Positions 16,620 to 23,739 of a stretch of 64,000 nt of DNA are shown piece after piece (position 1 is the stretch's first letter; each line of letters begins with the position of its first letter). The DNA comes from Rhizobium sp. FY34. Lineage in GTDB: Bacteria > Pseudomonadota > Alphaproteobacteria > Rhizobiales > Rhizobiaceae. The stretch covers positions 62,001 through 126,000 of the forward strand of contig NZ_STFZ01000018.1 in NCBI RefSeq assembly GCF_005222845.1, given 5' to 3'. The position numbers and the translations under genes are program-made. Under the pieces are notes generated by a model that worked only from the letters and a program-made list of their open reading frames with translations, made no database searches and had not been told where the DNA came from.

Positions 16620-16879
16620 GCGCTCAACGCTTCGTCCTTGTCGCCTTTGTCCGTGGTCGCATTTCCGCCTTGCTCAAGCTATTTAAGAGGATGCAGACAC
16701 ACAGATCTCCCGTCATTGCCGGTTCTGCCTCACTGCGAGGCTACTTGAGCATACCCCGGTCCATCCCCTCAGCGGCGGGATTGTCCGGGTTGCCGCGCGC
16801 GGTTTTCCTGGTTTCAGATCCTTTCCAGGATGTCGCGTGCGGCGCATCTCTTTGTCTTTCATCCGGGAGGCCGTGCTGA
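16616..16879 (+). CDS. small reading frame joined by overlaps to both neighbours
   Basis: This 87-residue frame begins with an ATG that overlaps the LacI stop (ATGA) and ends with a TGA that overlaps the nucleoside hydrolase start (TGATG). It starts MSAQRFVLVAFVRGR and looks like no family I know; the C-terminal half is rich in Ser, Pro and Leu. The two overlaps suggest a translated link in the operon, or the remains of a gene whose middle was lost. It may equally be chance in GC-rich DNA. Confidence 0.3.
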   Translation: MSAQRFVLVAFVRGRISALLKLFKRMQTHRSPVIAGSASLRGYLSIPRSIPSAAGLSGLPRAVFLVSDPFQDVACGASLCLSSGRPC

Positions 16880-17802
16880 TGGCCGTGTGGATCGATAGCG
16901 ACATCGGTTTCGATGACATCGCGGCCATTCTTGTGGCTTGCCATGCAGGCGATCCGATCTCTGGCCTCTCGCTCGTGTTTGGCAATGCGCCGCTGGCGCA
17001 GGTTGAAGAGAATGCCGCCGGTGCGGCGCATGCCTTCGGCTGGACATTTCCGGTCTATCGTGGCCGCGCGCTGCCCGTGCTGGGTGTTCTGGAAACCGCG
17101 CAGGGCATTCTGGGCGATCACGGAATGCCGACGGCGGGCCAGCGCCTGCCGCAGGTACACGCTGAGATGCAGGCGGAAACGGCCTTTGATGCCCTCTGCC
17201 GCTTTCTAACAGCTGATGGTCCTCACCGTATCCTGGCGCTTGGTCCTCTCACCAATCTGGCGGCGCTTTGCCTTGCCCGCCCGGATCTTGCCGCCCGCAT
17301 CGATGAGCTGGTCTGGATGGGCGGCGGTGTCACCAGCGGCAATCACACCGCCTCTGCCGAATTCAATGCGCTGGCCGATCCGGAAGCTGTTGCCATCGTC
17401 ATCGTCCATGGCCTGCCCTTGCGCATGGTTGATCTTGACCTCTGCCGCAAGGTTCTTGCCACGCCCGCCGATGTCGAGCCGGTGCGGGCTGCCGGTGGGC
17501 GCAATGCGGACCTGATCGCCGATCTTCTCTCCGGTTTCATCGATATCGCCATCCAGCGCGGTCGCCACGCCATGTCGCTCTATGATGCGGTTGCCGCCGT
17601 TTGTTTCGTGCGCGAAGATCTCGTCACCTGGCGCGAGGCGCGGCTCGATGTGGAATTGCAGGGCCTGCACACGCGTGGCCGCACCGTGGTGGAAACGCGC
17701 AGCGGCCGCCAACCTTTCAACGCCTCCTATGCCGTCGATATCGATGTGGAGGCCGCCCGCCGCCTCATTCTCGACAGCCTCAGAAACGAAGCATCCCGAT
17801 GA
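16879..17802 (+). CDS. inosine/uridine-preferring nucleoside hydrolase family protein
   Basis: This 307-aa enzyme of the IUNH fold splits nucleosides into base and ribose. The N-terminal calcium-binding motif is DSDIGFDD (residues 6-13), close to the family DTDxGxDD. Further motifs are LALGPLTNLA and the stretch WMGGGV. The ATG at 16879 has GGGAGG eight bases upstream; a frame starting at 16837 is also open but has no such site. It overlaps ade by four bases (ATGA), so the pair would release adenine or another base and then deaminate it. Confidence 0.88.
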   Translation: MAVWIDSDIGFDDIAAILVACHAGDPISGLSLVFGNAPLAQVEENAAGAAHAFGWTFPVYRGRALPVLGVLETAQGILGDHGMPTAGQRLPQVHAEMQAETAFDALCRFLTADGPHRILALGPLTNLAALCLARPDLAARIDELVWMGGGVTSGNHTASAEFNALADPEAVAIVIVHGLPLRMVDLDLCRKVLATPADVEPVRAAGGRNADLIADLLSGFIDIAIQRGRHAMSLYDAVAAVCFVREDLVTWREARLDVELQGLHTRGRTVVETRSGRQPFNASYAVDIDVEAARRLILDSLRNEASR

Positions 17803-19586
17803 CCCGTCCCTTTGAGCTATTCGATATCAACCTGCCGGAATTGCGCCATCGTGCGGTGCAGGCGGCACGCGGCGATGTTGCCTTCGACGTGCTGTTGCGT
17901 GGCGGCACAGTGGTGGACGTGGTGACCGGTGAATTGCGGCTTGCCGATATCGGGCTTGTTGGGCCGATGATCGCTAGCGTCCATGCGCCGGGTTCGCGCG
18001 CTGACAGCGCGACCATCATCAATGCCAGCGGCGCCTTCATCGCACCGGGTCTTATCGATACGCATATGCATATCGAAAGCTCTATGGTCACTCCTTCGGC
18101 CTATGCGCAGGCTGTCGTGCCGCGCGGTGTCACTACCGTCGTCTGGGACCCGCATGAATTCGGCAATGTGCTGGGAATTGCGGGCGTCAACTGGGCCGCC
18201 GATGCGGCAATCGATCTGGCGCTGCGCGTCATCCTGCTTGCACCCTCCTCGGTGCCGTCGGCGCCGGGCCTTGAAATGGCCGGTGCCGATTTCGGGCCGC
18301 AGGAACTGGCCGAGCTTCTGGCGCGGCCGGATATTGCCGGCATTGCCGAAATGATGAACATGCGCGGCATCATCGAAGGCGATGCGCGCATGGAAGGCAT
18401 TATCCAGGCGGGGCTCGAGACGCAGAAGCTGATCTGCGGCCATGCTCGCGGTCTCTCGGGTGCCGATCTTCAGGCTTTTATCGCGGCGGGCGTGACATCC
18501 GATCACGAACTGGTCTCGGCCGATGACCTGATGGAAAAGCTGCGCGCTGGCCTCACCATCGAGCTTCGCGGCAGCCATGACCATCTTCTGCCCGAATTTG
18601 TCGAAGCGCTGAACCGGCTTGGCCATCTGCCGCAAACGGTGACGCTGTGTACTGACGATGTCTTCCCCGACGATCTTTACGCCGCCGGCGGTCTCGACGA
18701 TGTGGTGCGCCGCCTTGTCGGCTATGGCATGCGACCGGAATGGGCGCTGCAGGCCGCTACGATCAACGCAGCACGCCGGCTTGGTCGTCCCGATCTCGGC
18801 GTGATCGCGCCCGGTCGCCGGGCGGATCTTGTGCTGTTTGAAGACCTGTCCAGTTTCGAGGCGCGGCGCGTCTTCGTCTCGGGCCGCGAAGTGGCAGCCG
18901 GCGGTGCGCTCCTGTCGCCGCCGTCCGCCACCGACACGCTCGTTCTGACCGAAACGATGAAGCTCGAGCCGCTGACCTCTGCCGATTTCCAGGTTTTCGC
19001 CGGTGGTTCCGCCGTTCAGGTCGCAACCATCGACCGGCCGCGCTTCACGCAATGGGGCGAGGCAACGGCAGAGGTCGTGGATGGTGTCGTAGTGCCGCCG
19101 CCAGATGCGACGCTGATTGCGGTTGCGCATCGCCACGGTCTGGCCGATGCAAGGCCGCGTGTCGGCTTCCTCACCGGCTGGGGAGAGTGGCGCGGTGCTT
19201 TCGCCACCACTGTCTCGCATGACAGCCATAACCTCACAGTTTTTGGCCGTGACCCCGAAGACATGGCAGCGGCTGCCAATGCAGTGATTGCCGCAGGCGG
19301 CGGTCTCGCCGTTGCGGCGGGCGGCGAAGTGAAGGCGCTTCTGGCCCTGCCGCTCGCCGGCCTCGTTTCCGATATGGGCGTGGCCGAAGTGGCGCAGGGC
19401 TTTGCCGGCATTCGCGAGGCTATGGACGGCATCATCGACTGGCAACCGCCTTACCTGGTGTTCAAGGCCTGTTTTGGTGCAACGCTTGCCTGCAATGCCG
19501 GACCGCATCAGACGGATCGCGGTATTGCCGATGTATCGACCGGCCAGTTGCTGGAAACACCTGTTCTGTCGAAGCTTGCCGGGTAG
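17799..19586 (+). CDS. ade: adenine deaminase
   Basis: This 595-aa amidohydrolase converts adenine to hypoxanthine and ammonia. The metal motif APGLIDTHMHIESSM and the segment WDPHEFGNV are typical of the Ade family, as is the C-terminal domain with TVSHDSHNL and MGVAEVAQGF. The ATG overlaps the hydrolase stop, so the two are co-translated. Together with the LacI gene this is a compact purine salvage operon. Confidence 0.92.
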   Translation: MTRPFELFDINLPELRHRAVQAARGDVAFDVLLRGGTVVDVVTGELRLADIGLVGPMIASVHAPGSRADSATIINASGAFIAPGLIDTHMHIESSMVTPSAYAQAVVPRGVTTVVWDPHEFGNVLGIAGVNWAADAAIDLALRVILLAPSSVPSAPGLEMAGADFGPQELAELLARPDIAGIAEMMNMRGIIEGDARMEGIIQAGLETQKLICGHARGLSGADLQAFIAAGVTSDHELVSADDLMEKLRAGLTIELRGSHDHLLPEFVEALNRLGHLPQTVTLCTDDVFPDDLYAAGGLDDVVRRLVGYGMRPEWALQAATINAARRLGRPDLGVIAPGRRADLVLFEDLSSFEARRVFVSGREVAAGGALLSPPSATDTLVLTETMKLEPLTSADFQVFAGGSAVQVATIDRPRFTQWGEATAEVVDGVVVPPPDATLIAVAHRHGLADARPRVGFLTGWGEWRGAFATTVSHDSHNLTVFGRDPEDMAAAANAVIAAGGGLAVAAGGEVKALLALPLAGLVSDMGVAEVAQGFAGIREAMDGIIDWQPPYLVFKACFGATLACNAGPHQTDRGIADVSTGQLLETPVLSKLAG

Positions 19587-19625
19587 GAAACGTCCCTGCA
19601 TTTTTCGTCGGTAAATTTGTCGCGG

Positions 19626-19639
19626 TTGATTCTGCGCAA
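19626..19639. promoter_or_regulatory. partial FNR/FixK box
   Basis: TTGAT-TCTG-CGCAA matches the FNR/FixK dyad TTGAT-N4-ATCAA at 8 of 10 positions. It lies about 107 bp before the unknown gene at 19746, near a fixK gene. Suggestive only. Confidence 0.25.
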
Positions 19640-19745
19640 AGTCTGACATCGGTTTTGCGGCTAGATCTTCTCTTCGATGAATTGCGCAAGGATATGGGGG
19701 ATGTCCCTGCGCCAGGGGAAGGGGAAGCCCTCCGAAGGAAGGCCA

Positions 19746-20111
19746 ATGAGTTCCGCTTATCAGGTGTCCGATATGACGGTTGCCCAGGTCGATCGCGCCT
19801 ATCCGCTGGTCGATGCGTCTGAGGTGATTTCAGATCTGCCGCATTGGCGAGGCTTTTGTCGCCGCATCATCAAGGCCAATGGTGATGGCAATACCACCGA
19901 ACGCCTGCTGGTCTGTGTCAATACTCTTGGCTATCTGAAGGGCGTGTGCCTGGCGATCTTTCGCCAGAGCGAGAACGGCCCCATTCTGGATGTTCCGCTG
20001 CATGTGGTGGCAACCGTTCTGGATGAAGAGGGCGTGCGGGAGGCCCTTCGGGATCGGTTGCAGGCTCTGGCTGCCATGGCCGGATGTGCCGAAATGCATC
20101 TGCCGGCGTGA
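19746..20111 (+). CDS. conserved-looking small protein of unknown function
   Basis: I do not recognise this 121-aa protein. The N-terminal stretch MTVAQVDRAYPLVDA resembles the first strand and helix of GNAT acetyltransferases, but the acetyl-CoA loop is not evident. No membrane segment or signal is visible. The ATG at 19746 follows AAGGAAGG; a longer frame opens at 19677. It ends 28 bp from the convergent fxkR. Confidence 0.6.
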   Translation: MSSAYQVSDMTVAQVDRAYPLVDASEVISDLPHWRGFCRRIIKANGDGNTTERLLVCVNTLGYLKGVCLAIFRQSENGPILDVPLHVVATVLDEEGVREALRDRLQALAAMAGCAEMHLPA

Positions 20112-20139
20112 TATCATTCAGGCATGAAGGGTGCGCGTT

Positions 20140-20895
20140 TCAGGCGCCGCGTGCCTCAGCCGTGCCTGATTGGCCTGCTTCGCCGGTGAAGATGTAACCC
20201 ACGCCGCGCACTGAACGGATGAAGGTTGGATGCGCCGGATCGCTCTCGATCTTCTTGCGCAACCTGGCAATCTGCGCATCGATGGCGCGGTCAAAGGCCT
20301 CCAATTGCCGGCCACGCGTCTGGTCCATCAGCATTTCGCGTGTCAGAACCCGGCCGGCATTGCGGACCATGACCGCCAGCATGTCGAATTCGCCCGTGGT
20401 CAGTTCAATTTCCTGATCGTCCGGGTTGAGCAGCCGGCGCCGGCTGATCTCCAGGCGCCAGCCATCGAAAGCCAGAACCTGGCCCAGATCCTGTTGCGGT
20501 GTTTCAACTGGCCGGCGGCGGCGCAGGATGCTGCGCACGCGGGCCAGCACCTCGCGCAGGTGGAAGGGCTTGGGGATGTAATCATCGGCGCCGACCTCCA
20601 GCCCGATAATGCGATCCACCACGTCGTCGCGACCGGTCAGCATGACGATCGGCACGTCCGATGTCGTGCGCACTTCGCGTGCCAGGGCAAGGCCGTCTTC
20701 GCTATTGGGCAGCACGAGATCCAGCAGGATCAGGTCGACGACATGATCGGCAAGCGCCCGGCGCATGGATGCGCCATCGGCCGCGCCAATCACCACAAAG
20801 CCCTCGTCCTCGAAATACCGGCTGACCATTTGGCGGATGCGGGGATCGTCATCCACAATAAGGATTCGGTCCGACCGCCGTTCGAGCTTCGTCAT
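20140..20895 (-). CDS. fxkR: OmpR-family response regulator, FxkR-like
   Basis: This 251-aa regulator has a receiver domain (ILIVDDDPRI; acceptor Asp59 in LILLDL) and a winged-helix DNA-binding domain ending in FIRSVRGVGYIF. It is divergent from a fixK-type gene that is followed by a hybrid fixL gene. This is the arrangement described in Rhizobium etli, where FxkR activates fixKf under hFixL control. The 126-bp intergenic region holds the direct repeat GTTACA-N4-GTTACA, the K-box consensus as I recall it. Assignment rests on family and context. Confidence 0.8.
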   Translation of the reverse strand: MTKLERRSDRILIVDDDPRIRQMVSRYFEDEGFVVIGAADGASMRRALADHVVDLILLDLVLPNSEDGLALAREVRTTSDVPIVMLTGRDDVVDRIIGLEVGADDYIPKPFHLREVLARVRSILRRRRPVETPQQDLGQVLAFDGWRLEISRRRLLNPDDQEIELTTGEFDMLAVMVRNAGRVLTREMLMDQTRGRQLEAFDRAIDAQIARLRKKIESDPAHPTFIRSVRGVGYIFTGEAGQSGTAEARGA

Positions 20896-20922
20896 TCCAC
20901 TAACCAGACTGCAAAATGCGCT

Positions 20923-20938
20923 GTTACAAACTGTTACA
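20923..20938. promoter_or_regulatory. K-box-like direct repeat (FxkR site)
   Basis: GTTACA (20923-20928) and GTTACA (20933-20938) are spaced ten bases apart, one helix turn, as OmpR-type regulators prefer. A third, inverted copy (GTAACA) lies at 20953-20958. It sits 84 bp before the fixK-type start. Confidence 0.7.
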
Positions 20939-21021
20939 CGATTCAACCGACCGTAACATGCCCGGCATCCTTCTGTCACCGCCAACCGCCATAGTTTGGA
21001 CACCAAGACAGAGGGACGCAC

Positions 21022-21774
21022 ATGCTTTCGACAGCTCACACCGCACATTCCGCTTTCGCCCCCATGGCGACGATGAAGCCGCAACTGACGACGCTGGACG
21101 AACTGTTTTCCACTGTCCCCCGCGAAAGCCTGGATATAGGCGAAGGCCTGTTCTGGCAGGGCGATCGCGCTCAGCACATCTTCGAGATCAGCGAAGGAGT
21201 CTTGAGAATTTTCAAGATCATCGGCGATGGTCGCCGGGTCATTACCGGTTTTCTCTATGCGGGAGACATGGTCGGCCTGTCGCTGAAGGACGTCTATATC
21301 TACAGCGCCGAAGCGGTTACACCAGTCAAGGTTCGCCGCGTCACCAAGAAGAACTTTCGCGATGCGCTGGAAAATTCCCCCGAGCTTCGCCCGCAGCTTT
21401 TCGCGCTGATGTGTGACGAAATGGCTGCCGCACAGGACCAGATGGTGCTTCTGTCGCGCAAGAGTGCCGAGGAACGCGTTTGCAGCTTCCTGTTGCTGAT
21501 TGCAAAGCGCATGCATGGCGATCAGCAGATCGGCCGTTCCGTCCAGCTCCCGATGAGTCGGCAGGATATGGCCGACTATCTCGGCCTGACCATCGAGACG
21601 GTGTCGCGCACCATCACCAAGTTGGTCACACGCGGTGTTATCAGCCCGAATGGCCGTCACGCATTTGATATCGCAAAGCCCGGAAAACTGCTTGCGCTGT
21701 GTGGCGACGGCGATAGTTATGAGGATGCCGGCGAGCGCGCCGTAAAGACGAGACAGGCTGTCTGGCCGCATTGA
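21022..21774 (+). CDS. fixK: Crp/Fnr-family regulator, FixK-like
   Basis: This 250-aa activator has a cyclic-nucleotide-like beta barrel (about residues 30-140) and a C-terminal HTH with LTIETVSRTITKL. The Glu, Ser and Arg positions there are those that read TTGAT half sites in FNR and FixK. The N-terminal cysteine cluster of FNR is absent, so it should not sense oxygen itself but depend on the FixL/FxkR signal. Its end lies 32 bp before the hybrid fixL gene. Confidence 0.85.
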   Translation: MLSTAHTAHSAFAPMATMKPQLTTLDELFSTVPRESLDIGEGLFWQGDRAQHIFEISEGVLRIFKIIGDGRRVITGFLYAGDMVGLSLKDVYIYSAEAVTPVKVRRVTKKNFRDALENSPELRPQLFALMCDEMAAAQDQMVLLSRKSAEERVCSFLLLIAKRMHGDQQIGRSVQLPMSRQDMADYLGLTIETVSRTITKLVTRGVISPNGRHAFDIAKPGKLLALCGDGDSYEDAGERAVKTRQAVWPH

Positions 21775-21806
21775 TGGATCGCCCGCGGGGGTACCAAGAG
21801 GATTTG

Positions 21807-23714
21807 ATGGACGAGAAGACCAATCGCGGCGCGCAGACTTCCGAACTGGTTCGTCTTTTGTCTCTTCTCGACCCGGTCAATGTCATTGCCCATGATGGCA
21901 GTGGCATGATCTGCCACTGGAGTTCCGGCAGCCGCGACCTGTTCGGCTGGACTGCCGAAGAGGTGGAGGGCGAGGATTTCATTCGCCTGCTCGCCCCGAT
22001 GCCCTCGCTGTCGATCGATGAGATCGTCACGCGGATCCAGGCAGATGGAGCGTGGAAGGCCAATCTCGAATATCGCCACAAGGATGGCCATAGGATCTCG
22101 GTGCTCAGCCGCTGGGTTTTGTCAGAGATGAACGGGCGTCCCCTGATTGTGCAGCTGAACGAGGATTTCCGCGCCGCAGCGACCGTGCAGGAAAGCCTTG
22201 CGGTGCGTGAGGCGCATTTCCGCTCGATCCTGCAGACCGTTCCGGAAGCCATGGTGGTGATCGACGAAACGGGCATCATTACGTCCTTCTCCTCGACCGC
22301 CGAAGACCTCTTCGGTTATGAGGCCGCAGAGGTCGAGGGTCGCAACGTCAGCATTCTGATGCCGTCGCCGGACCGCGACAGTCACGATGACTACATCCGT
22401 AACTATATGACCACCGGCCAGCGCCGCATCATCGGCCTTGGCCGTGTGGTGAAGGGGTTGCGCAAGGATCGCAGCACGTTTCCGATGGAGCTTGCGGTCG
22501 GCGAGGCGGTCTCCAACGGCAAGCGCATCTTTACCGGCTTCATCCGTGACCTGACCAGCCGCCACAAGATCGAGGAAGAACTGCGCCAGGCCCAGAAGAT
22601 GGAGGCCATCGGCCAGCTGACCGGCGGTCTGGCGCATGATTTCAACAATCTTCTCACCATTATCAGCGGCAATCTCGAAATGCTCGAGATGAAGGTACAT
22701 GATCCCAAGGCGCAGGTCCTGTTGAAGGAAGCGCAAGGAGCAACCGATGATGGCGCAAAGCTGACGGGGCAATTGCTTGCCTTCGGTCGTCGCCAGCCGC
22801 TCAATCCGCGCATGACCGATCTTGGCCAGATGATCTCGAATTTCTCCGAGCTGATCCGCCGCACAATCGGCGACCGCATCGAGTTGCGCACCGTCATTCG
22901 CGGTGGCGGAAACGAGGTTCTGGTCGATGGACCGCAATTGCAGAACGCGCTTTTGAACCTGACGCTCAATGCGCGTGATGCCATGCCGCACGGTGGCCAG
23001 CTGACGATAGAGGTCAGCCGCGTGCATCTCGATTTCGATTATGCGCAGATGTATCCGCAATTGCGGGCCGGCGACTATGTGCTGGTGGCTGTGACCGATA
23101 CCGGCAGCGGCATGACCGATGAGGTGAAAACCCGCGCTTTTGAACCCTTCTTCACCACCAAAACGATGGGCGCTGGCACCGGGCTCGGCCTCAGCATGGT
23201 CTATGGTTTCGTGCGCCAGTCAGGCGGCCATATCCAGATCTACAGCGAGACGGGGCAGGGAACCAGCATACGCCTGTTCCTGCCGGCCGTGACCGGGATT
23301 GCCGGCGGCGCAGGCGGTGATGACCGGATGGCACCCCGCGCGGAGATCCCCGGCGGCACGGAAACCATCCTCGTGGTGGAGGACGATCCGCGCGTGCGCC
23401 GGGTTGCCGTGGCGCGGTTGGAAAGCTCCGGCTACAGCGTTCATCAGGCCGGCAATGGGCTGGAGGCGCTCGACGTGCTGGATGCGCATCCCGAGGTGGC
23501 GCTCTTGTTTACCGATATTGCCATGCCCGGCATGTCTGGCGATCAGCTGGCCAAGGTCGTGCGCGAACGGCGGCCGGATATCCGTATCCTTTTTACCTCC
23601 GGTTATGCCGAACCGGACATTGCCGGCAAGCAGCTGGCGGCGGATGGCAGCTGGCTTAAAAAGCCCTATACGGCACGCGAGTTGGCTGTGCAGTTGCGGC
23701 TGCTTCTCGATTGA
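21807..23714 (+). CDS. fixL: hybrid oxygen-sensor histidine kinase, FixL-like (hFixL)
   Basis: This 635-aa protein has PAS (about 10-120), FixL-type haem PAS (about 135-250), histidine kinase (His277 in LAHDFNN, Asn388) and receiver (Asp570) domains. In the second PAS, His193 aligns with the haem ligand His200 of Bradyrhizobium FixL, and Ile208 and Arg213 align with the distal Ile215 and Arg220. Arg206 and His214 are replaced by Asn and Arg. No transmembrane segment is seen, unlike Sinorhizobium FixL. ATG at 21807 follows AAGAGG at 5 bases; an ATG at 21774 overlapping the fixK stop is the alternative. Confidence 0.85.
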   Translation: MDEKTNRGAQTSELVRLLSLLDPVNVIAHDGSGMICHWSSGSRDLFGWTAEEVEGEDFIRLLAPMPSLSIDEIVTRIQADGAWKANLEYRHKDGHRISVLSRWVLSEMNGRPLIVQLNEDFRAAATVQESLAVREAHFRSILQTVPEAMVVIDETGIITSFSSTAEDLFGYEAAEVEGRNVSILMPSPDRDSHDDYIRNYMTTGQRRIIGLGRVVKGLRKDRSTFPMELAVGEAVSNGKRIFTGFIRDLTSRHKIEEELRQAQKMEAIGQLTGGLAHDFNNLLTIISGNLEMLEMKVHDPKAQVLLKEAQGATDDGAKLTGQLLAFGRRQPLNPRMTDLGQMISNFSELIRRTIGDRIELRTVIRGGGNEVLVDGPQLQNALLNLTLNARDAMPHGGQLTIEVSRVHLDFDYAQMYPQLRAGDYVLVAVTDTGSGMTDEVKTRAFEPFFTTKTMGAGTGLGLSMVYGFVRQSGGHIQIYSETGQGTSIRLFLPAVTGIAGGAGGDDRMAPRAEIPGGTETILVVEDDPRVRRVAVARLESSGYSVHQAGNGLEALDVLDAHPEVALLFTDIAMPGMSGDQLAKVVRERRPDIRILFTSGYAEPDIAGKQLAADGSWLKKPYTARELAVQLRLLLD

Positions 23715-23739
23715 CCGGAGGGAGATGGTGCCGCCTGCT

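Noticed and set aside
17817-19649. 610-codon frame opposite ade
   Set aside because: Antisense shadow; the plus strand has the adenine deaminase motifs.
22420-22430. apparent loss of the haem ligand in the FixL-like PAS (Arg before IIGLGR)
   Set aside because: That Arg aligns with His214 of Bradyrhizobium FixL. The true ligand, His200, aligns with His193 in SHDDY, which is present.
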